The translations under genes and the position numbers were made by a program. Shown piece by piece: positions 35,905 to 46,478 of a DNA stretch of 64,000 bases (positions are counted from its first letter, which is position 1; every line of letters starts with the position of its first letter). Source of the stretch: Microbacterium sp. Yaish 1 (GTDB taxonomy: Bacteria; Actinomycetota; Actinomycetes; Actinomycetales; Microbacteriaceae); contig NZ_NPMR01000001.1 in the NCBI RefSeq assembly GCF_002245215.1, positions 1,364,001 through 1,428,000 of the forward strand. Reading direction: 5' to 3'. The notes under the pieces are model-generated. The model was given only the letters and a program-made list of their open reading frames with translations, ran no database searches and was not told the DNA's origin.

Positions 35905-36042
35905 TCAGGCCGACAGCTCGGTGCGGCCCTTGCCGCGGCGAGCCGACAGGATGGCGCGACCGGCGCGGGTGCGCATGCGGGCGCGGAAGCCGTGCTTCTT
36001 GGCGCGGCGGCGGTTGTTGGGCTGGAACGTGCGCTTGCTCAT
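35905..36042 (-). CDS. rpmH: 50S ribosomal protein L34
   Basis: This 45-residue, very basic protein ([20 protein letters not shown], then [18 protein letters not shown]) is a near-invariant sequence. First gene of the minus-strand run leading away from oriC. A TTGACT at 36122-36127 on the minus strand is a candidate -35; I see no clear -10. Confidence 0.97.
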   Translation of the reverse strand: MSKRTFQPNNRRRAKKHGFRARMRTRAGRAILSARRGKGRTELSA

Positions 36043-36285
36043 AGGGATCACTCCGGATCGGCGGTCACCGGAACGCTTCAGACCGGGGACACGGGGGTAC
36101 AGGACTGCCCTCGCGGGCATAAGTCAACCGACTAAGGGTACGTCGCGTTCTCCTGTAACTCAAACCGGAGCGACGGGAACCCGCAATTATCCACCGCTGT
36201 GCACAGGCCCTGGCGGCGACACGCGGGCCGGAACTACAGTGGATTTGGCGCTCCCGACACCGCATGACTAGCGTGTCACGGGCAG

Positions 36286-36304
36286 TTATCCACAGCTATC
36301 CCCA
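36286..36304 (+). promoter_or_regulatory. Paired DnaA boxes in oriC
   Basis: TTATCCACA and CTATCCCCA are separated by one base. A very similar pair occurs at 53181-53201. Confidence 0.7.
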
Positions 36305-36320
36305 GTTTGGCGCGTAGCTG

Positions 36321-36329
36321 TGTGGACAA
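36321..36329 (-). promoter_or_regulatory. Consensus DnaA box
   Basis: On the minus strand this reads TTGTCCACA, the preferred actinobacterial box, 26 bases before the dnaA start. Confidence 0.75.
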
Positions 36330-36354
36330 GCATCGATCATCCGCGGGGGAACTC

Positions 36355-37764
36355 TTGGCTCAGCACGATCTCCCGGACGTCCCGGTGTGGAACGCGGTCC
36401 TCGACCTGCTCGCCGACGATGACCGGGTGACCCCCCAGATGCAGGGGTTCCTGAGTCTCGCCGTCGCACAGGGTGTCATGGGAGGAACGCTCTACCTCGA
36501 CGTTCCGAACGACCTCACCGCCGCTCAGCTCAACAAGCGGCTGCGTCAGCCCATCATGGAGGCCCTCGCGCACGTGCACGTCGAGCCGGGTGCCTCGAGC
36601 TACCGCGTCGTCGTGAACCCCGAGCTCGCCGACGCCCACCTGACGGCCCCGATCCCCGTTCAATCCGCGGCCGCGCCGGCGCCGCTGCGGCCGGCCGGCG
36701 AGGAATACGTCGAGGCCCCCGCCTCGACCTCCCGCCATGACACGCGGCTGAACCCGAAGTACACGTTCGACAACTTCGTCATCGGCCAGTCCAACCGGTT
36801 CGCCCACGCGGCCGCCGTCGCCGTCGCCGAGGCTCCGGCCAAGGCCTACAACCCGCTGTTCATCTACGGCGACTCGGGCCTCGGCAAGACGCACCTGCTC
36901 CACGCCATCGGCGACTACGCGCTCAATCTGTACACCGGCATCCGCGTCCGGTACGTCTCGAGCGAAGAGTTCACCAACGACTTCATCAACTCGATCGCCA
37001 ACAACCGCGGATCGGCCTTCCAGGCGCGCTACCGCGAGGTCGACATCCTGCTGATCGACGACATCCAGTTCCTGCAGGGTCGCGCCGAGACCCAGGAAGC
37101 GTTCTTCCACACCTTCAACACCCTCCACGACCACGACAAACAGGTCGTGATCACGAGCGATGTGCCCCCTCGCCACCTGACCGGCTTCGAAGACCGCATG
37201 CGCAGCCGCTTCGAGTGGGGCCTGATCACCGACGTCCAGGCGCCCGACCTCGAGACCCGTATCGCGATCCTGCGGAAGAAGGCGCAGTCCGAGCGCCTCC
37301 TCGTCCCCGACGACGTCCTGGAGTACATCGCCACGAAGGTCTCGTCGAACATCCGCGAGCTCGAGGGCGCCCTCATCCGGGTGTCGGCGTTCGCGAGCCT
37401 CAACCGCTCGAACCTCGACATCTCGCTCGCGCAGACCGTGCTGCGCGACATCGTGGATCAGGATGACGCGAACGTCATCTCCCCCACCGACATCATCACC
37501 GCGACCGCGCAGTACTTCCGTCTCTCGGTCGACGACCTCTACGGCTCGAGCCGATCGCAGGCCGTGGCCACCGCACGCCAGATCGCCATGTACCTCTGCC
37601 GCGAGCGCACGAGCCTGTCGCTGCCGAAGATCGGGCAGCTCTTCGGCAACCGCGACCACACCACCGTGATGTACGCCTACAAGAAGATCAGCGAGCTCAT
37701 GAAGGAGCGTCGCTCGATCTACAACCAGGTCTCCGAGATCACGTCCCAGCTCGGTCGACGCTGA
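36355..37764 (+). CDS. dnaA: Chromosomal replication initiator DnaA
   Basis: This 469-residue protein opens oriC and loads helicase. Domain [22 protein letters not shown] short Pro/Ala linker (domain II) follows. Domain III AAA+: [21 protein letters not shown]-loop [19 protein letters not shown], and [12 protein letters not shown]. Domain [18 protein letters not shown] for box recognition. The TTG at 36355 was preferred because GGGGGA lies 4 bases upstream and the protein then begins [12 protein letters not shown]; in-frame GTG 36322 and TTG 36307 lack such a site. Confidence 0.96.
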   Translation: MAQHDLPDVPVWNAVLDLLADDDRVTPQMQGFLSLAVAQGVMGGTLYLDVPNDLTAAQLNKRLRQPIMEALAHVHVEPGASSYRVVVNPELADAHLTAPIPVQSAAAPAPLRPAGEEYVEAPASTSRHDTRLNPKYTFDNFVIGQSNRFAHAAAVAVAEAPAKAYNPLFIYGDSGLGKTHLLHAIGDYALNLYTGIRVRYVSSEEFTNDFINSIANNRGSAFQARYREVDILLIDDIQFLQGRAETQEAFFHTFNTLHDHDKQVVITSDVPPRHLTGFEDRMRSRFEWGLITDVQAPDLETRIAILRKKAQSERLLVPDDVLEYIATKVSSNIRELEGALIRVSAFASLNRSNLDISLAQTVLRDIVDQDDANVISPTDIITATAQYFRLSVDDLYGSSRSQAVATARQIAMYLCRERTSLSLPKIGQLFGNRDHTTVMYAYKKISELMKERRSIYNQVSEITSQLGRR

Positions 37765-38157
37765 ACTCAGCTTGACAGGGCTCGCACGACGGCCCATCAT
37801 GCGGTTCTGCACAGTGTGGAAAACCTGTGGATAACTTTGATTCGTCGTCGAAGAGTTGTGAACGAATCACACATCTCCTGTGGATCGCCGCTCGAGACGG
37901 ATCCGTCGGCGCTCGACGTCATCCCACGCTCATCCGCAGCCGGCTCACAAGTTACAAACGTGTGGTTCCCCTCTGCCGACTGGGATCGAGCGAGTTGTCC
38001 ACAGTTTCCACAGCGGAGATGAAGAAGACAGTTAGATCTAGAGATTTTGCGATTCGATCACCTCGACGCCGCTGAGGCCGCTCCGAACCCCGCTTCGGGA
38101 ACGGCTCGAGTTGGGCACTAGCATGGGAGAGCTTTCATCCACGACAAGGGAGCGCCA
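37765..38157. other. oriC, right part (dnaA-dnaN intergenic)
   Basis: These 393 bases contain TGTGGAAAA (37815), TGTGGATAA (37826), TGTGGATCG (37880), TTGTCCACA (37995) and GTTTCCACA (38004). A relatively AT-rich stretch at about 38013-38060 could be the unwinding element. No gene is visible. TAGCAT near 38119 may be the dnaN -10. Confidence 0.75.
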
Positions 38158-39297
38158 GTGAAGTTCCAGGTCAATCGCGACGTCTTCAGCGAGGCTGTGT
38201 CGTTCGTCGTGAAGCTCCTCCCCCAGCGCAACCCGCAGCCGATCCTCGCGGGTGTGCTGATCGAAGCCACCGACACAGGTCTGTCGCTGTCGGCGTTCGA
38301 CTACGAGGCATCCGCACGCACGACGATCGAAGCCACCGTCGACGAGCCCGGCACGATCCTGGTGCACGGCCGTCTGCTGTCGGAGATCGCCAGCCGCCTC
38401 CCGAACGCACCCATCCAGATCGCCGTCGACGACGACGGGATCCTGCTCACATGCGGCTCGGCGCGCTTCACCCTCGCTTCGATGCCGGTGCAGGAATATC
38501 CCGCGATCCCCGAGGTTTCGGGCGAATCCGGTGTCGTGCCCGCCGAAGACTTCGCCACGGCGATCTCGCAGGTCGCATTCGCGGCATCGCGCGACGACGT
38601 GACGCCCGTCCTCACCGGCGTCCAGCTCGAGGTGAGCGGTACGCAGCTCAGCCTCGTCGCCACCGACCGTTACCGCGTCGCGCTGCGCGACATCCCGTTC
38701 GACAGCGGGATCGTCGCCGACGAGAACACGACCACGGCTCTCGTCCCCGCGCGCACGCTGACCGAGGTCGGCAAGACCTTCGCCCATTCGGGTGACATCA
38801 CCGTCTCGTTCTCGGGCTCCGGAGACCGCGAGATCATCGCCTTCACGGCCGGCAACAAGACGGTCACGTCGCTGCTCATCAAGGGGAACTTCCCCCCGGT
38901 GCGGCGCCTGTTCCCCGAGGCGACCGATCACCACGCGGTCGTCAACACGGGTGAGCTCATCGAGGCCGTGCGCCGCGTGGCGCTGGTGCTCGATCGCTCC
39001 GCTCCGCTGCGTTTCACGTTCGGCGCGGACGGGGTCTCGATGGATGCCTCCGGAACCGAGCAGGCGCGCGCGACCGAATCGGTCGATGCGACGCTGACGG
39101 GCGAGGAGGTCGTGATCGGCCTCAACCCGCAGTACCTCCTCGAGGCGCTCGCGGCGGTCAAGAGCGAGTTCACGCGCGTCACGTTCACGTCGAGCGAGAA
39201 CGCGAACAAGCTCAGCCCGATTCTCATCACACCGCAGACGTCGGGTGGCGTGGAGTCGTTCAAGTACCTCCTGCAGCCCAACCTGCTCCTGCGCTGA
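38158..39297 (+). CDS. dnaN: DNA polymerase III sliding clamp, beta subunit
   Basis: This 379-residue ring-forming clamp has three repeated domains. Recognisable parts are MKFQVNRDVFSEAVSFVVKL, PILAGVLIEATDTGLSLSAF, ATDRYRVALRDIPF, LIKGNFPPVRRLFPE and a C-terminus with SPILITPQTSGGVESFKYLL. GTG start with AAGGGAG upstream. Standard place after dnaA. Confidence 0.97.
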   Translation: MKFQVNRDVFSEAVSFVVKLLPQRNPQPILAGVLIEATDTGLSLSAFDYEASARTTIEATVDEPGTILVHGRLLSEIASRLPNAPIQIAVDDDGILLTCGSARFTLASMPVQEYPAIPEVSGESGVVPAEDFATAISQVAFAASRDDVTPVLTGVQLEVSGTQLSLVATDRYRVALRDIPFDSGIVADENTTTALVPARTLTEVGKTFAHSGDITVSFSGSGDREIIAFTAGNKTVTSLLIKGNFPPVRRLFPEATDHHAVVNTGELIEAVRRVALVLDRSAPLRFTFGADGVSMDASGTEQARATESVDATLTGEEVVIGLNPQYLLEALAAVKSEFTRVTFTSSENANKLSPILITPQTSGGVESFKYLLQPNLLLR

Positions 39298-39343
39298 TCA
39301 TCCGGGGCAGGGCCCACCTCGGTGGACTGTCGGAGACGCGAAC

Positions 39344-39349
39344 TAGGGT
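39344..39349 (+). promoter_or_regulatory. -10 element, leaderless type, before recF
   Basis: TAGGGT lies 6 bases before the recF ATG at 39356; no ribosome binding site. Confidence 0.5.
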
Positions 39350-39355
39350 GATCTG

Positions 39356-40522
39356 ATGATCGTCGAGCAGTTGAGCCTGGTGGACTTCCGCAATTACGCG
39401 GCCGCCGAGCTCTCTCTCGCTCCCGGGGCGAACGTCTTCGTCGGGCGCAACGGCCAGGGCAAGACGAATCTCGCCGAGGCCATCGGGTACTTCGCCACGC
39501 TCGGCTCCCACCGGGTCTCGCAGGACGCCCCGATGGTGCGCGACGGCGCGGATGCCGCCTTCGTCCGGGCCCGGCTCGCCCACGGGCAGCGGCGCGTCCA
39601 GCTCGAGGCCCAGCTCAATCGCTCGGGATCGAACAAGGCCCGGGTCAACGGATCACCGGTGCGCACCGCCGAGCTCCCCCGATACGCGCAGGTCGTGCTC
39701 TTCGCGCCGGAAGACCTGCAGATCGTCCGAGGAGACCCCTCGGCTCGTCGTCGCTTCGCCGATCAGCTCCTCATTCAGCGCGCACCGCGCCTGGCGGGTG
39801 TGCTCGCCGACTACGACCGGGTGCTGAAGCAGCGCAACGCGCTGCTGAAGTCTGCCCGGGCGCGCGGCATCCGGGGCGACGGTCTCTCGACGCTCGAGGT
39901 GTGGGACGACAAGCTCGTCACCCTCGGCACCGACGTCATCCGCGCTCGCCTGCGGCTGGCTGCCGAACTCACCGGTCCCGTCGCCCGCGCCTATGCCGCG
40001 ATCGCCGGAGCCGACCACCGCCCCCAGCTGCAGTGGGCACTGTCGGTGGGCGGCGCCGATCCGGAAGAGGACGACTCCCCCGCCGATTCCGGTGTCGCCG
40101 ACGCCGCGGCGATCGAGCAGCTCTTCCGCGCCGCCCTCGCCGATCGTCGCGGGACCGAGCTCGAGCGCGGCATCACGCTCGTCGGCCCGCATCGCGACGA
40201 TCTGATCCTGCGCATCCGCGATCTGCCGGTGAAGGGCTACGCGTCGCACGGCGAATCGTGGTCGGTCGCGCTGTCGCTCCGCCTCGCGTCGGCCGAGCTG
40301 CTGCGCGCCGAATCGACACTCGGTGATCCCATCGTCATCCTCGACGACGTCTTCGCCGAGCTCGACGCCGATCGTCGCGCACGACTGGCCGGCATCGTGG
40401 CCGATTACGAGCAGGTCATCGTCACGGCGGCGGTCGCCGAAGACGTTCCTCTCGATCTACGCGCCCGCACCGTCCGCGTCGAGGCGGGCACGCTGCATGA
40501 GGATTCCGATGCTGCCGTCTGA
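39356..40522 (+). CDS. recF: DNA repair/recombination protein RecF
   Basis: This 388-residue SMC-like ATPase loads RecA at gaps. It has the start MIVEQLSLVDFRNYAAAELS, P-loop VGRNGQGKTNLAEAIGYFA, GPHRDDLILRIRDLPVKGYA, HGESWSVALSLRLASAELL (ABC signature) and IVILDDVFAELDADRRARL (Walker B). A short acidic insert (DPEEDDSPADSG) is present. The -10-like box 6 bases before the ATG implies a leaderless mRNA separate from dnaN. Confidence 0.95.
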   Translation: MIVEQLSLVDFRNYAAAELSLAPGANVFVGRNGQGKTNLAEAIGYFATLGSHRVSQDAPMVRDGADAAFVRARLAHGQRRVQLEAQLNRSGSNKARVNGSPVRTAELPRYAQVVLFAPEDLQIVRGDPSARRRFADQLLIQRAPRLAGVLADYDRVLKQRNALLKSARARGIRGDGLSTLEVWDDKLVTLGTDVIRARLRLAAELTGPVARAYAAIAGADHRPQLQWALSVGGADPEEDDSPADSGVADAAAIEQLFRAALADRRGTELERGITLVGPHRDDLILRIRDLPVKGYASHGESWSVALSLRLASAELLRAESTLGDPIVILDDVFAELDADRRARLAGIVADYEQVIVTAAVAEDVPLDLRARTVRVEAGTLHEDSDAAV

Positions 40523-40997
40523 CGAGGCTCCCGAGACCATCTCCACCTACCTCCGTCTCCGCGGACTCGAACCGTCGGGCCGGTGGAAGAAGCGCCGGCG
40601 GCAGCGGACCGATGACGACGAGAACCAGCCCTTCACCTCCGGGCGTGATCCGAAGGGGCTCGGTGACGTCATCGCCGACCTCACTCGTCAGGCCGGGTGG
40701 GACGCGCAGCTCTCGCGTGAAGACCTCGTGCTGCGCTGGGCGGAGGTCGCGGGCGAGGAGACCGCCAGGCACGCCTCCCCGGTCGCGCTCTCCGACGGTG
40801 TGCTGACCGTGCAGTGCGACTCGACGGCCTGGGCGAAGAACCTCCACCTGATGCGCACCGTCATCACGACGCAGCTCGTGAAAGCGTTCCCGCAGTCGGG
40901 CGTTCAGTCGGTGCGTTTCGTAGGCCCGGACGTCCCCTCCTGGAAATGGGGCCCCAGAGCCGTTCCAGGCCGTGGCCCTCGCGATACCTACGGCTGA
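40509..40997 (+). CDS. dciA: DciA-type helicase loader (DUF721)
   Basis: This 162-residue protein has a basic N-terminus (RLRGLEPSGRWKKRRRQRTD) and the DUF721 KH-like domain (about 55-140: RDPKGLGDVIADLTRQAGWD, LRWAEVAGEETARHASPV, GVLTVQCDSTAWAKNLHLMR). DciA assists DnaB in bacteria lacking DnaC/DnaI. The ATG at 40509 has GAGGA 5 bases upstream and overlaps recF by 14 bases; an ATG at 40497 is also in frame. It lies between recF and gyrB, as in mycobacteria. Confidence 0.9.
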   Translation: MLPSDEAPETISTYLRLRGLEPSGRWKKRRRQRTDDDENQPFTSGRDPKGLGDVIADLTRQAGWDAQLSREDLVLRWAEVAGEETARHASPVALSDGVLTVQCDSTAWAKNLHLMRTVITTQLVKAFPQSGVQSVRFVGPDVPSWKWGPRAVPGRGPRDTYG

Positions 40998-41120
40998 GCC
41001 ACGTCCCCAGTCGTCGAATCCGACTTTCGTTCGCCATACGGGCGCTGAGCGCCGTGTGAGAGCGCCCGAAAGGGTAGACTGGACGGGACTGACCGAACCG
41101 ATGTGGAGCGCTCGAAACCT

Positions 41121-43178
41121 ATGACGTCTCAGAATCCCGACAGCGTTCCCGAAGACCCCGAAACCCCCGATGTGGCCGAGGCGACCTCGGCCAAGGTCCC
41201 GAACGAGTACGGCGCCGACGCGATCCAGGTGCTCGAGGGCCTCGAGGCGGTCCGGAAGCGTCCGGGAATGTACATCGGATCCACCGGTGAGCGTGGCCTG
41301 CACCACCTCGTCTACGAGATCGTCGACAACGCCGTCGACGAGGCACTGGCCGGCTACTGCGACACGATCCACGTGACGATCCTCGAAGACGGCGGTCTCC
41401 GCGTCGTCGACAACGGCCGCGGCATCCCGGTCGATCCGCACGCCTCCGACCCGACGAAGTCGACTGTGGAGGTCGTGCTGACGGTCCTGCACGCCGGTGG
41501 AAAGTTCGGCGGCGGCGGGTACGCCGTCTCCGGTGGACTCCACGGCGTCGGTTCGTCCGTCGTCAATGCTCTCTCGACGCGCTTCGAGGTCGAGATCAAG
41601 CGCCAGGGTTCGGTGTGGCGCCAGACCTTCGCCGACGGCGGCAAGCCGCAGGCCCCTCTCGCGAAGGGTGAGGACAGCGACGAGACCGGAACGACGGTCA
41701 CCTTCTGGCCCGACGGCGACATCTTCGAGACGATCGCCTTCGACTACGACACTCTTCGCACGCGCTTCCAGCAGACGGCGTTCCTGAACAAGGGGCTGCG
41801 CATCACGCTGACCGACGAGCGCCCCGAGGCGGCCGTCGTCGTCGACCTCGAGGAAGGTGGATCCGAATCGCAGCAGCGCCACGACGACTTCCACTACGAG
41901 CGGGGCCTCGTCGACTACGTGGAGTACCTCAACAAGCTGCGCAAGAGCGAGGTCGTCAACGACGAGATCATCGAGATCGAGTCCGAAGACACCGTGCGTC
42001 ACATCTCGCTCGAACTCGCGATGCAGTGGACGACGAGCTACACCGAGAACGTGTTCACCTTCGCGAACACCATCAACACCCACGAGGGCGGCACGCACGA
42101 AGAGGGCTTCCGCGCCGCGCTGACCACGCGCGTCAACGCGTACGCCCGCGACAAGGGCCTCCTCAAGGAGAAGGACGACAACCTCACGGGTGACGACATC
42201 CGCGAGGGCCTGACCGCCGTCATCTCCGTCAAGCTCTCCGAGCCGCAGTTCGAGGGGCAGACCAAGACGAAGCTCGGCAACACCGAGGCCAAGGCGTTCG
42301 TCCAGAAGATCGTGGGCGACCAGCTCACCGACTGGCTCGACCGGAACCCCGCCCAGGCCAAGCGGGTCATCATGAAGGCCGTGGATGCCGCGACCGCGCG
42401 CCTCGCGGCACGCAAGGCGCGCGAGACCGCCCGCCGCAAGAGCGTCTTCGAGTCGGCGTCGATGCCCGACAAGCTCAAGGACTGCACGAGTAAGGACCCG
42501 TCGATCTCCGAGATCTTCCTCGTCGAGGGCGACTCGGCCGGCGGTTCGGCCGTGCGCGGCCGCGACCCCGAGACGCAGGCGATCCTCTCGCTGCGCGGCA
42601 AGGTGCTCAACGTCGAGAAGGCGCGGCTCGACCGTGCCCTCGGCAACAACGAGATCCAGGCGATCATCTCGGCGTTCGGCACCGGCATCGGCGAGGACTT
42701 CGCCGTCGAGAAGGCTCGCTACCACAAGATCGTGCTGATGGCGGATGCCGACGTCGACGGGCAGCACATCACGACGCTGCTCCTGACCCTCCTGTTCCGC
42801 TACATGCGCGGGCTCATCGAAGCGGGCTACGTCTACCTCGCGATGCCGCCGCTGTACCGGCTCAAGTGGACCAACGCCGATCACGAGTACGTGTTCAGCG
42901 ACAAGGAGCGCGACGCGCTCCTGGCCGAGGGGCTCGCCAACGGCAAGCGCATCCCGAAGGAGTCGGGCATCCAGCGCTACAAGGGTCTCGGCGAGATGAA
43001 CCCGAAGGAGCTGTGGGAGACCACGATGGACCACAGCACGCGAACCCTGCGCCAGGTGACGATCGACGACGCGGCTGCCGCCGACGAGATCTTCTCGGTG
43101 CTCATGGGCGAAGACGTCGAATCCCGCCGCACCTTCATCCAGCGCAACGCCAAGGACGTCCGCTTCCTCGACATCTGA
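41121..43178 (+). CDS. gyrB: DNA gyrase subunit B
   Basis: This 685-residue ATPase half of gyrase introduces negative supercoils. GHKL site: [38 protein letters not shown] and [11 protein letters not shown]. Transducer region: [42 protein letters not shown] and [20 protein letters not shown]-terminal [18 protein letters not shown]. The ATG at 41121 was chosen over GTG 41103; GGAG lies 12 bases before it. TAGACT about 41084 is a likely -10. Confidence 0.97.
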   Translation: MTSQNPDSVPEDPETPDVAEATSAKVPNEYGADAIQVLEGLEAVRKRPGMYIGSTGERGLHHLVYEIVDNAVDEALAGYCDTIHVTILEDGGLRVVDNGRGIPVDPHASDPTKSTVEVVLTVLHAGGKFGGGGYAVSGGLHGVGSSVVNALSTRFEVEIKRQGSVWRQTFADGGKPQAPLAKGEDSDETGTTVTFWPDGDIFETIAFDYDTLRTRFQQTAFLNKGLRITLTDERPEAAVVVDLEEGGSESQQRHDDFHYERGLVDYVEYLNKLRKSEVVNDEIIEIESEDTVRHISLELAMQWTTSYTENVFTFANTINTHEGGTHEEGFRAALTTRVNAYARDKGLLKEKDDNLTGDDIREGLTAVISVKLSEPQFEGQTKTKLGNTEAKAFVQKIVGDQLTDWLDRNPAQAKRVIMKAVDAATARLAARKARETARRKSVFESASMPDKLKDCTSKDPSISEIFLVEGDSAGGSAVRGRDPETQAILSLRGKVLNVEKARLDRALGNNEIQAIISAFGTGIGEDFAVEKARYHKIVLMADADVDGQHITTLLLTLLFRYMRGLIEAGYVYLAMPPLYRLKWTNADHEYVFSDKERDALLAEGLANGKRIPKESGIQRYKGLGEMNPKELWETTMDHSTRTLRQVTIDDAAAADEIFSVLMGEDVESRRTFIQRNAKDVRFLDI

Positions 43179-43211
43179 TCGAGCCGAGCGACATCGAGAA
43201 ACTGAGAACGT

Positions 43212-45791
43212 ATGTCTGACGAAGAACGTCCCGACCTCACTCCTGCCCACAACCACGGCAACATCGACCAGGTCGACCTCCAGGTCGAGATGCAGCGGAG
43301 CTACCTCGACTACGCGATGAGCGTCATCGTGGGACGAGCGCTCCCGCGCGTCGAGGACGGCCTCAAGCCCGTGCACCGGCGTGTCATCTACGGCATGTAC
43401 GACGGCGGATACCGCCCCGACAAGAGCTACTCGAAGTGCGCCCGCGTGGTCGGCGAGGTCATGGGTCAGTACCACCCGCACGGCGACAGCGCGATCTACG
43501 ACGCGCTCGTCCGCCTCGTGCAGCCGTGGTCGCTGCGCTACCCGCTCGCAGACGGACAGGGCAACTTCGGGTCGCCGGGCAACCAGGGCGCCGCGGCCCC
43601 CCGGTACACCGAGACCAAGATGGCGGCCCTCGCCATGGAGATGGTCCGCGACATCGACGAGGACACCGTCGACTTCGAGGACAACTACGACGGCAAGACG
43701 CAGGAGCCTGTCGTTCTGCCTTCGCGCTTCCCGAACCTGCTCGTCAACGGTTCCGTCGGCATCGCCGTCGGCATGGCCACGAACATCCCGCCGCACAACC
43801 TGCGCGAGGTCGCCGAGGGCGCGCTGTGGTCGCTCGAGAACCCGGACGCGTCGCGCGAGGAGCTCCTCGAAGCCCTGATGTCGCGGATCCACGGTCCCGA
43901 CTTCCCCACCGGGGCGCAGATCCTCGGCACGAAGGGCATCCGCGAGGCGTACCGCACCGGTCGCGGCTCCATCACGATGCGCGCCGTCATCGAGGTCGAG
44001 GAGATCCAGGGCCGCACCTGCCTCGTGATCACCGAGCTCCCCTACCAGGTGAACCCCGACAACGTCGCGCTGAAGATCCGCGACCTCGCCCGTGACGGGA
44101 AGATCACCGGCATCGCCGACATCCGCGACGAGACGAGCGACCGCACGGGCCAGCGGCTCGTCGTCGTCCTCAAGCGCGACGCAGTGGCCAAGGTCGTGCT
44201 CAACAACCTGTACAAGCACACGCAGCTGCAGGAGAACTTCGGCGCCAACATGCTGGCGATCGTCGACGGCGTGCCCCGCACCCTGCCGCTCGACGGTTTC
44301 ATCTCGCACTGGATCACCCACCAGATCGAGGTCATCGTCCGTCGCACGCGCTACCGCCTCAACGAGGCCGAGAAGCGCATGCACATCCTGCGCGGATACC
44401 TCAAGGCGCTCGACGCCCTCGACGAGGTCATCGCGCTCATCCGCCGCTCCCCCACGGTCGAGGAGGCGCGAGAGGGACTGAAGACCCTCCTCGACATCGA
44501 CGACCTGCAGGCCGACGCGATCCTGTCGATGCAGCTGCGCCGCCTCGCGGCGCTCGAGCGTCAGAAGATCATCGACGAGGCGACCGAGCTCGAGCTGAAG
44601 ATCGCCGACCTCAACGACATCCTCGCCACTCCCGCGCGCCAGCGCTCGATCATCGGCGAGGAGCTGACCGCGATCGTCGACAAGTACGGCGACGAGCGGC
44701 GCACGCACATCCTCCACGGGTTCGACGGCGACATGTCGATGGAAGACCTCATCCCCGAAGAGGAGATGGTGGTCACGGTGACCCGCGACGGCTACATCAA
44801 GCGCACGCGGAGCGACAACTACCGCTCGCAGCACCGCGGCGGCAAGGGCGTCAAGGGCGCCCAGCTGCGCGCGGACGACGTCGTCGAGCACTTCTTCGTC
44901 ACGACGACGCACCACTGGCTGCTGTTCTTCACGACGAAGGGCCGCGTCTATCGCACCAAGGCGTACGAGCTTCCCGAGGCCGGTCGCGACGCGAAGGGCC
45001 AGCACGTCGCGAACCTCCTCGCTCTCCAGCCCGGTGAGGAGATCGCGCAGATCCTCGACATCCGCGACTACGCCGCTGCGCAGTACCTGGTGCTCGCGAC
45101 CCGCGACGGCAAGGTCAAGAAGACCGCGCTGACCGAGTACGACACCAACCGCCAGGGCGGTGTCATCGCCATCCGCCTGCGCGGCCAGGACGACGAGGCC
45201 GGCGGCGACGAGCTCGTCAGCGCCCTGCTCGTCGACGAGGGCGACGACATCCTGCTCATCACCGGCAAGGGCATGTCGCTGCGCTTCGCGGCCACCGACG
45301 ACGCGCTGCGTCCGATGGGCCGATCGACCGAGGGTGTGAAGGGCATCTCGTTCCGCGAGGACGACAGCCTGCTGTCGGCATCGGTCGTGCGCGACGAGGG
45401 CTACGTGTTCGTCGTCACCGACGGCGGCTACGCCAAGCGCACCTCGGTCGACCAGTACCGCACCCAGAGCCGCGGCGGCCTGGGCATCAAGGTCGCCAAG
45501 CTGAACGACGATCGAGGCGTCCTCGCGGGCGGTCTCATCGTGTCGGAGACCGACGAGGTCCTCGTGGTTCTTGCCAGCGGCAAGGTGGTACGCTCCTCCG
45601 TGGCCGAGGTCCCGGCCAAGGGTCGCGACACCATGGGCGTCGTCTTCGCCCGGTTCGGTGACGACGACCGCATCCTCGCCATCGCCCGGAACGGCGAGCG
45701 TGGACTGACCGAAGACGCGGCATCCGAGGATGCCACCGCCCCGGATGCACCCCCGTCCGCGGATACCGAAGAGAGTGGTTCTGACGCATGA
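43212..45791 (+). CDS. gyrA: DNA gyrase subunit A
   Basis: This 859-residue cleavage half of gyrase has the catalytic Tyr at 132 in [12 protein letters not shown]. The quinolone region [17 protein letters not shown] has the wild-type Ser93 and Asp97 (equivalent to Ser83 and Asp87 of E. coli). A long helical arm follows, then a C-terminal beta-pinwheel with [17 protein letters not shown], the GyrA-box type motif. The C-terminal tail is acidic and Pro/Ser-rich. It follows gyrB by 33 bases and overlaps the next gene. Confidence 0.97.
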   Translation: MSDEERPDLTPAHNHGNIDQVDLQVEMQRSYLDYAMSVIVGRALPRVEDGLKPVHRRVIYGMYDGGYRPDKSYSKCARVVGEVMGQYHPHGDSAIYDALVRLVQPWSLRYPLADGQGNFGSPGNQGAAAPRYTETKMAALAMEMVRDIDEDTVDFEDNYDGKTQEPVVLPSRFPNLLVNGSVGIAVGMATNIPPHNLREVAEGALWSLENPDASREELLEALMSRIHGPDFPTGAQILGTKGIREAYRTGRGSITMRAVIEVEEIQGRTCLVITELPYQVNPDNVALKIRDLARDGKITGIADIRDETSDRTGQRLVVVLKRDAVAKVVLNNLYKHTQLQENFGANMLAIVDGVPRTLPLDGFISHWITHQIEVIVRRTRYRLNEAEKRMHILRGYLKALDALDEVIALIRRSPTVEEAREGLKTLLDIDDLQADAILSMQLRRLAALERQKIIDEATELELKIADLNDILATPARQRSIIGEELTAIVDKYGDERRTHILHGFDGDMSMEDLIPEEEMVVTVTRDGYIKRTRSDNYRSQHRGGKGVKGAQLRADDVVEHFFVTTTHHWLLFFTTKGRVYRTKAYELPEAGRDAKGQHVANLLALQPGEEIAQILDIRDYAAAQYLVLATRDGKVKKTALTEYDTNRQGGVIAIRLRGQDDEAGGDELVSALLVDEGDDILLITGKGMSLRFAATDDALRPMGRSTEGVKGISFREDDSLLSASVVRDEGYVFVVTDGGYAKRTSVDQYRTQSRGGLGIKVAKLNDDRGVLAGGLIVSETDEVLVVLASGKVVRSSVAEVPAKGRDTMGVVFARFGDDDRILAIARNGERGLTEDAASEDATAPDAPPSADTEESGSDA

Positions 45792-46192
45792 GCACGGTCG
45801 CCGACAAACTCGCCAAGAAATCCACGAGCAAGACCAGCGCCAAGCAGGTCCGCCTGCGCCTCGTCTACGTCGACTTCTGGTCGGCCGTGAAGCTGTCGTT
45901 CCTGGCGGCCGTGGCTCTGGCGATCGTCACGGTCGTCGCGACCTTCCTCGTCTTCATGGTGCTCAGCACCACCGGTCTCATCGACCGGGTGGACGAGCTG
46001 TTCGTCGCGTTCTCGAACGGCGACTTCTCGATCAAGCAGTTCCTGAACCTGCCGCAGGTCATGGCGTTCGCGGCGGTCGTGGCCATCCTCAACCTCATCG
46101 TCATCACCGTGCTCGGCGCTGTCGTGGCCGGCATCTACAACGTGATGGTCAAGGTCACCGGCGGACTGCTGGTCGGCTTCACCTCCAATTAG
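45788..46192 (+). CDS. DUF3566 membrane protein
   Basis: This 134-residue protein has a Lys/Ser-rich N-terminus, [20 protein letters not shown], two membrane helices (about 38-63 and 90-120) and a conserved [17 protein letters not shown] end. The ATG overlaps the gyrA stop (ATGA). The same family follows gyrA in many actinobacteria (mycobacterial Rv0007 position). Function unproven; an envelope role is suggested by its location. Confidence 0.9.
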   Translation: MSTVADKLAKKSTSKTSAKQVRLRLVYVDFWSAVKLSFLAAVALAIVTVVATFLVFMVLSTTGLIDRVDELFVAFSNGDFSIKQFLNLPQVMAFAAVVAILNLIVITVLGAVVAGIYNVMVKVTGGLLVGFTSN

Positions 46193-46253
46193 TAGATTCC
46201 CGGATCATCGGGTAAAGTCTTGGAGGTTGCCGGCGCGTGAAGCGCGTCGGTAC

Positions 46254-46327
46254 GGGGCTATAGCTCAGGCGGTTAGAGCGCTTCACTGATAATGAAGAGG
46301 TCCCAGGTTCAAGTCCTGGTAGCCCCA
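46254..46327 (+). tRNA. tRNA-Ile (GAT)
   Basis: These 74 bases form a full cloverleaf: acceptor GGGGCTA with TAGCCCC, anticodon stem CTTCA/TGAAG with loop CTGATAA (anticodon GAT), T-arm CCAGG-TTCAAGT-CCTGG. The CCA end is not encoded. Confidence 0.97.
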
Positions 46328-46341
46328 CCCCGAACCCCCTC

Positions 46342-46414
46342 GGGGCCTTAGCTCAGCTGGTAGAGCGCCTGCTTTGCAAGCAGGATGTCAGGAGTTCGAA
46401 TCTCCTAGGCTCCA
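46342..46414 (+). tRNA. tRNA-Ala (TGC)
   Basis: These 73 bases have acceptor GGGGCCT with AGGCTCC (one G-T pair), D-arm GCTC/GAGC, anticodon loop TTTGCAA with stem CCTGC/GCAGG (anticodon TGC) and T-arm AGGAG-TTCGAAT-CTCCT. CCA is not encoded. It lies 14 bases after tRNA-Ile, probably on one transcript. Confidence 0.97.
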
Positions 46415-46421
46415 CAGGCAA

Positions 46422-46457
46422 GACGCCGGGTATCCGTTCCCACGGATACCCGGCGTC
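46422..46457. terminator. Perfect 16-bp hairpin after the tRNA pair
   Basis: GACGCCGGGTATCCGT pairs with its exact reverse complement across a 4-base loop and is followed by ACTGTTT. It serves the tRNAs and possibly the convergent protease gene. Confidence 0.85.
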
Positions 46458-46478
46458 ACTGTTTCGCCGGCGCGTACG

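Larger units (their letters stand above)
36043..36354. other. oriC, left part (rpmH-dnaA intergenic)
   Basis: These 312 bases hold several DnaA-box-like 9-mers: TTATCCACC (36187), TTATCCACA (36286), CTATCCCCA (36296) and TGTGGACAA (36321, reverse of the actinobacterial consensus TTGTCCACA). The dnaA and rpmH promoters must lie here too. Together with the region after dnaA this forms a bipartite origin. Confidence 0.75.

Noticed and set aside
40422..45005. 1527-codon open frame opposite gyrB and gyrA
   Set aside because: Antisense to two universal genes, composition typical of a codon shadow.
46193..46478. rRNA operon expected next to tRNA-Ile and tRNA-Ala
   Set aside because: The tRNA pair is typical of rRNA spacers, but no 16S or 23S sequence flanks it; it is a stand-alone pair ending in a terminator.
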